This document shows, in pieces, positions 1 to 8,842 of a stretch of 64,000 bases of DNA. The notes beneath the pieces are model-generated. The model was given only the letters and a program-made list of their open reading frames with translations. It was not told where the DNA came from and did no database searches. The DNA comes from an uncultured Lachnospiraceae bacterium (GTDB taxonomy: Bacteria > Bacillota > Clostridia > Lachnospirales > Lachnospiraceae): positions 1 to 64,000 of the forward strand of contig CALWLS010000005.1 of assembly GCA_944381575.1 (NCBI GenBank). Direction: 5' to 3'. A program made the translations under genes and the position numbers. How positions within the stretch are numbered: position 1 is the first letter of the stretch; every line of letters starts with the position of its first letter.

Positions 1-38
1 ATATCCCCTCTTCTTTTAATGGAGAGGGGATATTTTTT
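1..38 (+). terminator. Rho-independent terminator for a gene left of the window
   Basis: A perfect inverted repeat (ATATCCCCTCT and AGAGGGGATAT) with a short loop is followed on the plus strand by a run of T. It would end a rightward transcript entering from outside the window, and it overlaps the last codons of the leftward XRE gene, so it may act in both directions. Confidence 0.7.
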
Positions 39-240
39 GCCCTTTTTTGAATTCATCACTTGACATTGTGGCAAAGACTTTGAATATGTCGGCAAGTTCT
101 GCCAAATGTTTGGTTGATGGGGTAGAGATACCTATCTCCCATGCATTTATGCTGGAACGTGATACGTTAAGCATCCTTGCAAGATCAGCTTGGGTCATGG
201 ATCTGCTTTCCCTGAGAGTTTTTATCTTATCAGCTATCAT
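16..240 (-). CDS. Small XRE-family helix-turn-helix regulator
   Basis: This 74-residue protein is almost entirely one HTH_3 (Cro/CI-type) domain: the LRESRSMTQADLARMLNVS segment (about residues 9-27) supplies the first helices and the recognition helix follows in SRSSINAWE. It has no partner domain, so it probably only binds DNA and may autoregulate. The start is supported by an AAAAGGAGA ribosome binding site just upstream on the minus strand. The upstream region (300-377) carries repeated CCGTA motifs that could be its operator. It faces away from the rest of the window. The target genes are unknown; a leftover regulator from a mobile element is also possible. Confidence 0.8.
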   Translation of the reverse strand: MIADKIKTLRESRSMTQADLARMLNVSRSSINAWEIGISTPSTKHLAELADIFKVFATMSSDEFKKGQKISPLH

Positions 241-530
241 CTGCTTCTCCTTTTTGAATAAAGGAAAAATTACAGTTTTTGATTGATTATATAAATTTCA
301 ACCGTATAAAACGCCTTCATACGGTGCGATATCGATATATAGCCAGCTGGTCCGTACAAAAATGCAGGTCCGTACGGTTATATATTGAAAACTATATATA
401 TAGCGAAATAAGGATAATTACTACGTTATGTTACATGAATACTTATCATTTTTTGTAAATACTAACATGGTGATTTAGAGAACAGAGGCTCGATTATGAA
501 ATCTGCCGATGAAAATTTCAAATAAAAAAC
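241..530. promoter_or_regulatory. Intergenic region with CCGTA-type repeats, possible operator
   Basis: No gene is visible here. Between 301 and 376 there are four copies of a CCGTA(T/C) motif: an inverted pair ACCGTAT/ATACGGT (301-307 and 319-325) and two direct copies of GGTCCGTAC (349-357 and 367-375), the last being part of a palindrome CCGTACGG. A TATAAT-like sequence for the leftward XRE gene lies near 285-292 on the minus strand. The spacing suggests binding sites for a dimeric regulator, perhaps the XRE protein itself. The remaining bases to 530 are AT-rich without recognisable signals. Confidence 0.4.
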
Positions 531-614
531 TGCCGCTGGCCGGACTCGAACCGGCATGGCTGTTAACCGCTTGATTTTGAGTCAAGTGCGTCTGCCAATT
601 CCGCCACAGCGGCA
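531..614 (-). tRNA. tRNA-Leu(CAA)
   Basis: A full cloverleaf with a long class II variable arm can be drawn on the minus strand. The acceptor stem pairs TGCCGCT with AGCGGCA, the T arm reads GGTTCGAGTCC and the anticodon loop is CTCAAAA, giving anticodon CAA for UUG codons. CCA is not encoded. A T-rich run follows the 3' end directly. Confidence 0.95.
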
Positions 615-722
615 TGTGAGTATAAGAAATGTAAGATATGGAGGCCTGATCTTAAAGCGTGATCTTAAGGCCTGATATGAAGGCTTGGTTTTAAGGATTA
701 ATCCTGAGCGAAGCCTTAAATT

Positions 723-751
723 TTTATAGCATATTTGCATTTTAAAAGCAA
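723..751 (-). promoter_or_regulatory. Probable promoter of tRNA-Leu(CAA)
   Basis: On the minus strand TTGCTT (746-751) and TATAAA (723-728) are separated by 17 bases and lie upstream of the tRNA. The roughly 100-base leader between them and the tRNA contains repeated CCTTAAGATCA-like segments. Confidence 0.5.
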
Positions 752-790
752 GCTTGAAAATAAGCAGTCCACTGTTTACAATAGAACCAA

Positions 791-1126
791 ATGGACTGTA
801 TTACATTTATAAAGGACATAGACGATTATCTTGACGGCCGCATGGAGGATGAGGAGTTAAATGATTTCCTTAATCACCTTGAGACCTGTAAAAGCTGCGC
901 CGAGGAGTTGGAGATAAACTTTATTGTAAGAGAAGGCGTAAGGATACTTGACAGGAAAAATGTCAGCTATGATCTTTCTTCCGCATTCGGGAAAAATCTC
1001 AGGGAAAATTCAGACCATATAAGATTCAGGAAAATATATATGAGGCTGGCCTACTGCATGACATCCATTGCTTTCTGGGCGCTGCTGGCCTCTGTATTCG
1101 TGTATTTCAGGGAAATGTCATTCTGA
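791..1126 (+). CDS. Membrane-anchored zinc-finger (anti-sigma-like) protein
   Basis: The 111-residue protein has an HxxxCxxC zinc-binding motif (HLETCKSC, about residues 29-36) near its N-terminus, typical of the zf-HC2/ZAS domain of anti-sigma factors, and a single hydrophobic segment near the C-terminus (about residues 86-107) that would anchor it in the membrane. This is the topology expected of a type II-oriented ZAS protein, although no ECF sigma factor gene is adjacent. It lies 12 bases upstream of polA and is probably cotranscribed with it. What it senses or binds is unknown; it may be an orphan anti-sigma factor or only a structural homologue. Confidence 0.65.
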   Translation: MDCITFIKDIDDYLDGRMEDEELNDFLNHLETCKSCAEELEINFIVREGVRILDRKNVSYDLSSAFGKNLRENSDHIRFRKIYMRLAYCMTSIAFWALLASVFVYFREMSF

Positions 1127-1138
1127 CGGGAGTGAAAT

Positions 1139-3946
1139 ATGGAAAAACTACTGCTGATAGACGGACACAGCATATTATCGAGAGCATATTACGGAATACC
1201 GCTGCTCACGACTTCTTCAGGGATCCATACCAACGCAGTGTATGGATTTCTTAATATAATGTTCAAATGCATAGAGGAGGAGCATGCGGACTATATTGCG
1301 GCGGCCTTTGACCTTGAGAGGAGCAAGTTAAAGCGTACCCTGCTTTATCCCGAGTATAAGGGAACGAGGAAACCCATGCCTTCCGAGCTTTTGGAGCAGG
1401 TGCCCATAATACAGGACGTACTTAAGGCAATGAACGTACCTATAGTCACCATGGAGGGCTATGAGGCTGACGATATACTGGGGACCCTTGCCAAGAGGGC
1501 GCAGAATGACGGCCTTGATGTGACGGTAGTATCCGGAGACAGGGATCTTCTGCAGCTGTGCGATGAGCATATCAAGCTGAGTATTCCAAAGACCTCAAAG
1601 GGCCGGACCGAGGTGTTCAGCTATTATCCTCAGGATGTTATAAATGAATATAAAGTAACGCCGCATCAGTTCATTGACCTTAAGGCGCTTATGGGAGATT
1701 CCTCCGACAACATTCCGGGGCTTCCGGGAGTGGGGCCCAAGACGGCGGCTGATATCATCAGTTCATACGGCTCAATAGAAAACGCCAAGGCCCATGAGGA
1801 GGAGATAAGTCCTAAGAGGGCCCAGAACGCCATGAAGGAGCATTATGATCTGGCTGAGCTCAGCAAGATCCTCGCTACCATAGATATCAATGCTCCGGTT
1901 GAGGCTGACATAAGGACCGGACGCACTGAAGATATATATACTTCGGCCGCGCTTAAGCTGATGCGTGACCTTGAGCTTAAATCCATAGTCGCCAAGTATA
2001 ACGACAGGGTAAAGGACGGCGGCTCGGGTAAGCCCGAGGGCATGCTTGAGCTTTCGGGGCTTAAGGAAGTAAAGGACGCGTTTCTTGCAGGCATAGCCTA
2101 TAAGGATTCGGCTGAGGAGGATGTAATAGGCTTATACGTTATGTCGGATGCGGCGGAGGACGGCAGCTTTTCAAACATTGCCGCGGGTCTTGCCCTTTCA
2201 AAGGACAGGATATATGTCATATGCTCCGGTGAAGGCTATAAGGCTGCCGATCTTAAGAATGATCTGGAACAGCTTATCCTTAACAGATGCGCTTTGGGAA
2301 AGCGTATCGTCACAATGGATCTCAAGCCTCAGCTTAAGCTGTTTGACATTCCTTCAAACGGATGCATTTATGACTACAAGATAGCCCAGTATGTGCTGGA
2401 TCCCAACAGGAGCGCCTACGACTATGATGATCTGGCAAAGGATTTTGCGGGATGCACTGCGGAAAGCAGACAGGAGCTCCTTGGTAAAAACGATATATTT
2501 GAGATGCTCGGGATGAACTCCTGTGAGCAGATGAGTCTGTTTGCCGCGGGAGCTGAAGCTGTACAGGAGGAAAATGCCGCAGGCCATGGCAAAGGTAAGG
2601 CTGCATCCGGTGCAAAGGAGTCCAAAGGCGGGGCTGAGGATGAGGTAAAAAGGGCTGAGAGGTTCATAGCCCTAAACGCCGTGATACCGCTCCTTTCAGA
2701 TAAAAAGATAGTAAAACGCATGAAGGAGACCGGTACGTTCGATCTCTTTAAGGATATAGAGATGCCGCTGGTCTACTCTCTTGACCGCATGGAAAAGGCG
2801 GGTATCAGGGTGGACAGGGAGTCCTTAAGCGATTATGCCGACAGCCTCAAGATACAGATAGACGCCATAACGGAGGAGATATATGAGCTTGCAGGGGAGC
2901 AGTTCAACATCAATTCTCCGTCGCAGCTCGGAGTGATACTTTTTGAAAAGCTTGGCATAAAGGGAGCAAAAAAGACAAAAACCGGTTATTCGACCTCTGC
3001 GGATATCCTTGAAAAGGCTGCAGGGGAGCACGAGATAGTACCTAAGGTCCTGAGATACAGGGCCCTTACAAAGCTTTATTCTACATATGCCAAGGGTCTG
3101 AACGACTATATATCAAAGGACGGAAGGATCCACGGCACCTTCAACCAAACCATTGCGGCAACGGGACGCATATCCAGTACGGATCCGAACCTCCAGAACA
3201 TTCCGGTAAGGACGGCTGAGGGTAAGGAGATCAGAAAGGTATTTGTGCCTGCTGAGGGCTGTGTTTTCGTGGATGCGGATTACAGTCAGGTAGAACTCAG
3301 GATACTTGCCGCTCTTTCAGGAGACAGTGTTCTTATAGACGCTTACAAAAACGCCGTGGATATCCATACTCTTACGGCCTCGCAGGTGTTCCATGTGGAT
3401 ATCGATAAGGTAACTCCGGAGATGAGGAGGAATGCCAAGGCCGTCAATTTCGGCATAGTCTACGGAATATCCGCCTTCGGACTTGGAGAGGGCTTATCCA
3501 TCAGCCGCAAGGAGGCAAATGAATATATAGCCAATTATTTCGCAAGCTATCCGAAGGTAAAGGAGTATCTGGATAACTGCGTAGCCCATGCCAGGGAAAA
3601 GGGCTATGTTACGACGTATTTCGGAAGGATAAGGCCGATACCTGAGCTTAAGTCCTCTAATTTCATGCAGAGGAGCTTTGGAGAGAGGATAGCCATGAAC
3701 TCCCCTATACAGGGCACGGCTGCAGACATTATGAAGATAGCCATGAACAGGACTGACGAGGCCCTTAAGGGGATGAAGTCCCGCATAGTGCTGCAGGTCC
3801 ACGACGAGCTGCTGATAGAGACATGGCCTGACGAGCTGGACGCTGTAAAGCGCATAGTCAGGGAATGCATGGAAAACGCTGCTGACTTAAAGGTAAAGCT
3901 CAGTGTTGATGTAAGGAGCGGAGATACCTGGTATGACTGTCATTAA
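1139..3946 (+). CDS. polA: DNA polymerase I
   Basis: The 935-residue protein performs gap filling and Okazaki-fragment primer removal. The N-terminal 5' nuclease domain (about 1-290) has GYEADDILGTLA and the helix-hairpin-helix GLPGVGPKTA. The C-terminal polymerase domain (about 545-935) has motif A DADYSQVELR (near 712), motif B RRNAKAVNFGIVYG (near 767) and motif C QVHDELL (near 888). The central 3'-5' exonuclease-like region (about 300-530) lacks the DxE metal-binding motif, so proofreading is probably lost, as in Bacillus and Thermus Pol I. It also contains a low-complexity Ala/Gly/Lys/Glu insert near residues 465-500. The start follows a GGGAGTG site. Confidence 0.97.
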   Translation: MEKLLLIDGHSILSRAYYGIPLLTTSSGIHTNAVYGFLNIMFKCIEEEHADYIAAAFDLERSKLKRTLLYPEYKGTRKPMPSELLEQVPIIQDVLKAMNVPIVTMEGYEADDILGTLAKRAQNDGLDVTVVSGDRDLLQLCDEHIKLSIPKTSKGRTEVFSYYPQDVINEYKVTPHQFIDLKALMGDSSDNIPGLPGVGPKTAADIISSYGSIENAKAHEEEISPKRAQNAMKEHYDLAELSKILATIDINAPVEADIRTGRTEDIYTSAALKLMRDLELKSIVAKYNDRVKDGGSGKPEGMLELSGLKEVKDAFLAGIAYKDSAEEDVIGLYVMSDAAEDGSFSNIAAGLALSKDRIYVICSGEGYKAADLKNDLEQLILNRCALGKRIVTMDLKPQLKLFDIPSNGCIYDYKIAQYVLDPNRSAYDYDDLAKDFAGCTAESRQELLGKNDIFEMLGMNSCEQMSLFAAGAEAVQEENAAGHGKGKAASGAKESKGGAEDEVKRAERFIALNAVIPLLSDKKIVKRMKETGTFDLFKDIEMPLVYSLDRMEKAGIRVDRESLSDYADSLKIQIDAITEEIYELAGEQFNINSPSQLGVILFEKLGIKGAKKTKTGYSTSADILEKAAGEHEIVPKVLRYRALTKLYSTYAKGLNDYISKDGRIHGTFNQTIAATGRISSTDPNLQNIPVRTAEGKEIRKVFVPAEGCVFVDADYSQVELRILAALSGDSVLIDAYKNAVDIHTLTASQVFHVDIDKVTPEMRRNAKAVNFGIVYGISAFGLGEGLSISRKEANEYIANYFASYPKVKEYLDNCVAHAREKGYVTTYFGRIRPIPELKSSNFMQRSFGERIAMNSPIQGTAADIMKIAMNRTDEALKGMKSRIVLQVHDELLIETWPDELDAVKRIVRECMENAADLKVKLSVDVRSGDTWYDCH

Positions 3947-4262
3947 GCCTGATATGCTGACGGACAGGATCACAAGGAGAGATATCCTGCCGCTGTCATT
4001 TTTAAAAAAATCAGCCTATACCGGTTCGAAAAGAGGCCTGAGATACAAAATGGAAAAGGCTGAAATAAAAGCTGAAACAGCCGAAACAGAAGAAGGCACG
4101 GAAGGCGGAAGCTCAAAAACAGTCCTGAGGGTCTATACCTGGAGAGGGGTATTTGCATTTGACCATACTCCTGAAAATGAAATGACCGTAAGGGATTTTG
4201 AATTTAACAACGCAGGGATAGACAGCGCCCTTGATTATCTTAATGAGATACTGGTGAAGTAA
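3933..4262 (+). CDS. Hypothetical protein between polA and coaE
   Basis: This 109-residue protein starts inside the last codons of polA (14-base overlap, with GGAGCGGAG upstream) and stops immediately before the coaE ATG, so it is translationally linked to both. It has an acidic linker of repeated Ala/Glu/Thr in the middle and a C-terminal part with aromatic residues (VYTWRGVFAFDH). I do not recognise a family. An internal ATG at 4050 could make a 70-residue form, but the upstream start has the better ribosome binding site. No signal peptide or membrane segment is seen. Confidence 0.6.
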   Translation: MTVIKPDMLTDRITRRDILPLSFLKKSAYTGSKRGLRYKMEKAEIKAETAETEEGTEGGSSKTVLRVYTWRGVFAFDHTPENEMTVRDFEFNNAGIDSALDYLNEILVK

Positions 4263-4850
4263 ATGATTTTGGGTATAACAGGCGGGATAGGAAGCGGTAA
4301 GAGCACGGTGACGGATGTGCTTAAAAACAGGTACGGATTCCGCATCCTTAAGACGGACGATATGGCAAAGGAGCTTGAGCTTCCGGGACATATTGTATAT
4401 GAAAGGCTTAAGGAGGAATTCGGGGAGAGCATCCTTACCGAAAAGGACGGCCAGATAGATAAGGAGGCCTTTGCAAGGCTTATTTATTCCGATGACGATG
4501 CTCTTGAAAAAGCCAACGGCATAATACACCCGGCGGTCTGGGCCGAGGTGGGAAGACGCACTGAAGATTGTAAGGGGAATATGCTTACAGGGCCACATGC
4601 CGCGGTGGAGACGGCGCTTCCAAATGATTATTTCGAAAATCTCTGCGATAAAATATGGTATATCCATGTGGACAGGGCAGAGAGGATAAAGAGGCTTATG
4701 GAGGACCGGGGCTATACCTATGAAAAATGTGTGGGGATCATTTCAAACCAGATGTCAGAGGAGGCCTTCAGATCGATGGCGGATGAGGTCATAGATAATT
4801 CTCTTCCGGTAGAGGAAACAATAAAAACGATAGGAGAGATTCTTAGATGA
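4263..4850 (+). CDS. coaE: Dephospho-CoA kinase
   Basis: CoaE phosphorylates the 3'-hydroxyl of dephospho-CoA with ATP, the last step of coenzyme A synthesis. The 195-residue protein starts with a P-loop GGIGSGKST (about residues 7-15) and has the TDDMAKEL segment and C-terminal lid region usual for the family. It begins directly after the stop of the preceding gene and overlaps the next by four bases (ATGA), so it is in an operon with polA. Confidence 0.95.
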   Translation: MILGITGGIGSGKSTVTDVLKNRYGFRILKTDDMAKELELPGHIVYERLKEEFGESILTEKDGQIDKEAFARLIYSDDDALEKANGIIHPAVWAEVGRRTEDCKGNMLTGPHAAVETALPNDYFENLCDKIWYIHVDRAERIKRLMEDRGYTYEKCVGIISNQMSEEAFRSMADEVIDNSLPVEETIKTIGEILR

Positions 4851-5677
4851 AGCTTGTCAGCCTTTCCAGCGGAAGTAAGGGAAATGCGACATTTATATGT
4901 ACTGATACGACAAAAGTATTGATAGACTGCGGTATATCGGCAAAAAAGGCGGACGAAGGCCTGAAGGCCCTTGGATATTCATTGAGCTCGCTTGACGCTG
5001 TGCTGCTCACACATGAGCATTCGGATCATATAAAGGGAGTAAAGCGCATAATGCAGACCTGCGGGATACCTGTATACGCCACAGGAGGAACGCTTAATAA
5101 TCTTTCGAGGGTTTCCGGAGATGAGTATTTTAATTACGCCGGGCGGGAGCTCATGGAAGAGATATATATTGAAAAAGAATTTAATGTGGGTGATATTTCG
5201 TTTTTGCCCTTCAGGATATATCATGATGTGGCAGAGCCCTGCGGATACCGTATAGCAGCGGATCAGGACGGGGAAAACTTAAGGAGGCATGCGGAGCTTG
5301 CAGTACTTACGGACTGCGGACATTTTGACGACAGGATAGCAGATCACCTTAAGCTTATAGACGCAATGCTTTTAGAAACCAATCATGACAGAGGCATGCT
5401 GGCAAACGGACCTTATCCCATGCCGTTAAAACGGCGCATAATGTCCGCGGTGGGGCACTTGAGCAATAATTCCGCGGGACAGCTTATAGCTGAGGTAATG
5501 TCTCCAAAGCTTAAATCAATACTTTTAGGGCATCTGAGCCACGAAAATAACACCCATGAGCTTGCTCTTAATACCGTAAGGGAGGAAGTATCGAGGGTAT
5601 ACGGAAGCGACGTCGGGGCCGCACTTGATATGATGGTAGCTCCGCAGGAAGCGGTCTCAAGGATCATTGAGATATGA
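4847..5677 (+). CDS. MBL-fold hydrolase, WalJ/YycJ-like
   Basis: This 276-residue metallo-beta-lactamase-fold protein opens with MKLVSLSSGSKGNAT, characteristic of the YycJ/WalJ group, and carries the metal-binding motif THEHSDH (histidines near 56, 58 and 61) plus further ligands in TDCGH and LLETNHD. In other Firmicutes members have been linked to coordination of cell division with replication and to nuclease activity; the substrate here is not shown by the sequence. It overlaps coaE by four bases and ends the polA operon. A walJ assignment is likely but not certain, since no walRK genes are nearby. Confidence 0.85.
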   Translation: MKLVSLSSGSKGNATFICTDTTKVLIDCGISAKKADEGLKALGYSLSSLDAVLLTHEHSDHIKGVKRIMQTCGIPVYATGGTLNNLSRVSGDEYFNYAGRELMEEIYIEKEFNVGDISFLPFRIYHDVAEPCGYRIAADQDGENLRRHAELAVLTDCGHFDDRIADHLKLIDAMLLETNHDRGMLANGPYPMPLKRRIMSAVGHLSNNSAGQLIAEVMSPKLKSILLGHLSHENNTHELALNTVREEVSRVYGSDVGAALDMMVAPQEAVSRIIEI

Positions 5678-5715
5678 TCTTTACGATAAATAATATATAA
5701 ACAGGGGGCGGTATT

Positions 5716-6942
5716 GTGAAAAAGATCATAAAGCTGTACGCCGATACGAGCCTGATATTAAGGATAGTTATCGGCCTTATTATAGGAGCGCTGCTCGGTA
5801 TTTTCATGCCGGGAGCGGCTACCGTGGGGATGCTGGGAGATATATTCGTCGGCGCGCTTAAGGCGATAGCGCCAGTGCTTGTATTTTTCCTGGTCTGCAG
5901 TTCTCTCGCCGGGGCAAGCGAGGGAATAGGAGAGCGTTTTAAAACGGTCATCCTGCTTTATCTGCTGGGCACCTTCCTTTCAGCGGTGGTAGCGGTGCTG
6001 GCAAGCTTTTTATTTCCGATAACCGTAGAGCTTACCGTTGGCGCGTCGGAATCAACGCCTCCGGGAGGTATTGCGGAGGTGCTTTTAAATCTCATATCCA
6101 GCATGGTAATGAATCCGGTAACGGCTCTTGAAGAGGCAAATTATATAGGCATACTCTTCTGGGCGGTGCTTGGAGGCATGGCTTTAAGGATGATGAAAGC
6201 GGATTCTACCGCAAAGGTGATCTCGGATCTTGCGGATATGGTGTCCGTTGTTGTCAGGTGGATAATACAGATGGCGCCTTTCGGCGTTCTGGGACTTGTC
6301 TTCAAGGCTGTTTCGGGAAGCGGGCTTGGAATATTTACGACCTACGGAAAGCTGCTTCTGCTGTTAGTAGGCAGCATGGCGGTAGTTACGCTTGTAGTTT
6401 ACCCTGCCATTACGGCGCTGTTTTTAAAGAGGAATCCGTATCCTCTCGTATTTAAATGCTTAAGGGAGAGCGGGATCACGGCCTTCTTTACCAGGAGCTC
6501 CGCGGCAAACATTCCGGTGAACATGGCTCTTTGCGAGAGGCTTGGGCTTGACAAGGATTTCTACTCAGTATCCATACCTCTTGGCGCTACCATCAACATG
6601 GGAGGAGCTGCGGTGACCATAACCATCATGACCATGACCTGTGCCCATACCCTTGGCATGAGCGTGGATATCCCTACAGCAGTGGTGCTGAGCGTGCTTG
6701 CGGCCCTTGGGGCCTGCGGGGCTTCCGGGGTTGCCGGCGGCTCACTGCTGCTCATACCGATGGCCTGCTCGCTTTTCGGCATCAGTAATGACATAGCCAT
6801 GCAGATGGTGGCCGTTGGATTCATAATCGGAGTTATTCAGGATTCAGTGGAAACGATGATCAATTCAAGCTCCGATGCCCTGTTTACCGCAGTTGCGGAA
6901 TTCCATGACTGGAAGATCAGGGGAAGAGAAGTGAAGTTTTAA
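5716..6942 (+). CDS. sstT: Serine/threonine:Na+ symporter SstT
   Basis: A 408-residue multi-spanning membrane protein of the dicarboxylate/amino-acid:cation symporter (DAACS) family. The N-terminal region (GIFMPGAATVGMLGDIFVGALK) and the TRSSAANIPVNM segment resemble SstT rather than glutamate or dicarboxylate carriers, so Na+-driven serine and threonine uptake is the likely role. The re-entrant loop and substrate motif (NMGGAAVTI) are present. The start is GTG, preceded by an AGGGGGCGG site. A terminator follows within the 3' end of the opposing gene. Confidence 0.88.
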   Translation: MKKIIKLYADTSLILRIVIGLIIGALLGIFMPGAATVGMLGDIFVGALKAIAPVLVFFLVCSSLAGASEGIGERFKTVILLYLLGTFLSAVVAVLASFLFPITVELTVGASESTPPGGIAEVLLNLISSMVMNPVTALEEANYIGILFWAVLGGMALRMMKADSTAKVISDLADMVSVVVRWIIQMAPFGVLGLVFKAVSGSGLGIFTTYGKLLLLLVGSMAVVTLVVYPAITALFLKRNPYPLVFKCLRESGITAFFTRSSAANIPVNMALCERLGLDKDFYSVSIPLGATINMGGAAVTITIMTMTCAHTLGMSVDIPTAVVLSVLAALGACGASGVAGGSLLLIPMACSLFGISNDIAMQMVAVGFIIGVIQDSVETMINSSSDALFTAVAEFHDWKIRGREVKF

Positions 6943-8234
6943 ATCATGACCGGGGAACGGAAATATTCCCCGGTCTTATTTTTTATGGAGTAGTATATCT
7001 GGTCGCAGTATACGTCTTCTGCGATGAGCTCCTTAAAATCAGCGGGCTTTGTAACTACCGGGACTGTGGAATTGTCCTTAAGCTGCCTTAAAAGACCGGA
7101 GCTGACGGCAGAACGCCTGAAACCGAGAACACGGATGTAAGTTATATATCCGGAGGATTTTCTCTGCTCAAAGCTTTCTCCTGTTATGCCGAGGGCTATA
7201 TGCAGGAGGGCGCGCCTGATGCGGCTTAAGGTATACTGTCTTGTTTTAAGTCTTGATGCGCGCCCGCTGAAGCTTAAGAGCTCTCCGGACATGTTGATAA
7301 GACGGTCGGAGATCTCCCGGCTAACGTCGAGATAAGCCGTAAGATCAGTGTTGTTCCTTACAGCGTCAAGTATTCTTAAATTTAATATGCCGCTCATGTC
7401 GTCGCAGGATACGGCGTCATTTATAAGGCCATAACGGCCGTAGAGAGAGACTGCCTTGTCCGGGATAAATCTTAACAGCTCATGCTTCGTGATAGAGCCG
7501 GATCCCGCTGCATTTTCCTCAAACTCAGAACGCCTGTTCCTGCGGCCGGCCAGTATAATCTTTCTAAGAGCAGTGGCAGAGGCGTAACGGCTGCCGCCCT
7601 TCGGGATAGCAGCTTCGCTGTAGCCTGCGTCAGTTCTTGGTATGGCCTGAAGATCAAGAGTCCTGCCGTAAATTTTAGAGCATTTTTCCGCCGCCTTAAT
7701 ATATTCCAAAGCGAGAATATTATTTGGAAGGAAAAAATCCTCTGTAATCACGGGCTTTCCTTCAGAAATGCTTAAAATGGACTTCAGGCTCTCATTTACG
7801 GCAGCAGGATAGGACAGGCCTTTTTTGAGGAAGGCCTTAACGGTATCATTAAATGCATCATCGTCATGTACGGCGCTGCGCATATCATTGAAGGTTTTAA
7901 GTTTATCGATGTCAATGCCGCCCTCAACGCCAAAGCAGAGCATGTCCGCTATCCCGGATCTGAAAACGGCGTTTACGCCTGCTGACGCAAATTCGGAGGC
8001 CGAGGCCGATGAAAATACCGCCGGGATCTCGATCACAAGGTCAGCTCCAGAGCTAAGGGCCATTTCTGTACGGATGTATTTGTCAAATACTGCCGGTTCG
8101 CCTCTCTGTACAAAATTACCGCTCATGACGGCTATGATATTTTCCGCGCCGAGCCTCTCACGCATATAGGAGAGCTGGTAGGCGTGGCCGTTATGGAAGG
8201 GGTTGTATTCACATATGACAGCGGCGTTTTTCAT
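6939..8234 (-). CDS. tmcAL: tRNA(Met) cytidine acetate ligase
   Basis: TmcAL uses ATP and acetate to make N4-acetylcytidine at the wobble base of elongator tRNA-Met. The 431-residue protein starts with the nucleotidyltransferase motif EYNPFHNGH (about residues 9-17) and has SGNFVQRGEPA and the ADLVIEIP stretch, all hallmarks of this family (formerly DUF795). It is convergent with sstT and the two coding regions overlap by four bases. Acetate is produced by the nearby pduL-ackA genes, although a regulatory link is only speculation. Confidence 0.93.
   Translation of the reverse strand: MKNAAVICEYNPFHNGHAYQLSYMRERLGAENIIAVMSGNFVQRGEPAVFDKYIRTEMALSSGADLVIEIPAVFSSASASEFASAGVNAVFRSGIADMLCFGVEGGIDIDKLKTFNDMRSAVHDDDAFNDTVKAFLKKGLSYPAAVNESLKSILSISEGKPVITEDFFLPNNILALEYIKAAEKCSKIYGRTLDLQAIPRTDAGYSEAAIPKGGSRYASATALRKIILAGRRNRRSEFEENAAGSGSITKHELLRFIPDKAVSLYGRYGLINDAVSCDDMSGILNLRILDAVRNNTDLTAYLDVSREISDRLINMSGELLSFSGRASRLKTRQYTLSRIRRALLHIALGITGESFEQRKSSGYITYIRVLGFRRSAVSSGLLRQLKDNSTVPVVTKPADFKELIAEDVYCDQIYYSIKNKTGEYFRSPVMI
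6948..6985 (+). terminator. Terminator of sstT, located inside tmcAL
   Basis: GACCGGGGAA (6948-6957) pairs perfectly with TTCCCCGGTC (6966-6975) and a T-rich tract follows. It lies within the last codons of the opposing tmcAL gene. Confidence 0.85.
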
Positions 8235-8386
8235 GTATTCCTCCGACAGACTTAAGTGGTTAAAGTATAGCTCTTTTGTGCAATTTTGTGAACAAACAGG
8301 CTAAAAAAGTAGAATACCACTAACTGTTGTGTTATTATATTTGATGGATAATGATGCAGAGTTTTTATGTTTGAAGGAGGACATCA

Positions 8387-8719
8387 ATGAAGCTTATTTA
8401 TGCGATAGTTAGAAATGACAACGAAGACGATGTGACCTCTGCGCTTAGTAAAAACGGTTTCAGCATTACAAAGCTTAATACTACCGGTGGTTTCTTACGC
8501 AAAGGCAATGTTACGCTTATGATCGGAACCGAGGATGAGAGGCTTGACCAGGCCATCGAGATCATCAGGGAAGAGTGCGGAACGAGGCAGAAGATCAATG
8601 TCGACATGCCTTTCATTTCTGGGGCCAGCATGGTGAACTACGCCGCAACGCCTATGCAGATAGAGGTGGGCGGAGCGACCATATTTGTTACGGATGTTGT
8701 AAGGTTCGAGAAGTTCTGA
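8387..8719 (+). CDS. darA: Cyclic-di-AMP receptor, PII-like (DarA/PstA)
   Basis: This 110-residue protein has the PII-like fold and the family motifs: an MKLIYAIV start, a TKLNTTGGFLRKGN loop (about residues 29-42) that contacts the nucleotide, and IGTEDERLD. Members bind c-di-AMP as trimers in the cytosol; the downstream partner is not known. It has a strong GAAGGAGG site and stands alone, divergent from tmcAL. The 150-base gap upstream contains AT-rich promoter-like sequence (TATTATAT near 8333) without a clear -35 box. Confidence 0.9.
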   Translation: MKLIYAIVRNDNEDDVTSALSKNGFSITKLNTTGGFLRKGNVTLMIGTEDERLDQAIEIIREECGTRQKINVDMPFISGASMVNYAATPMQIEVGGATIFVTDVVRFEKF

Positions 8720-8842
8720 CCGGACGGCCAGGCGCCATGATCATGGGCAAAAGCAGGCCTGATGAGGCGGACTATCTGTATTCATAAAATCATTTAAATC
8801 ATTTAAATTTAAATTAAATATAAACAATGGAGGGATATTACG

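Noticed and set aside
8780-8825. AT-rich repeats (ATCATTTAA twice) before pduL
   Set aside because: Too short and low-complexity to call an operator or origin; probably just promoter-region AT-richness.
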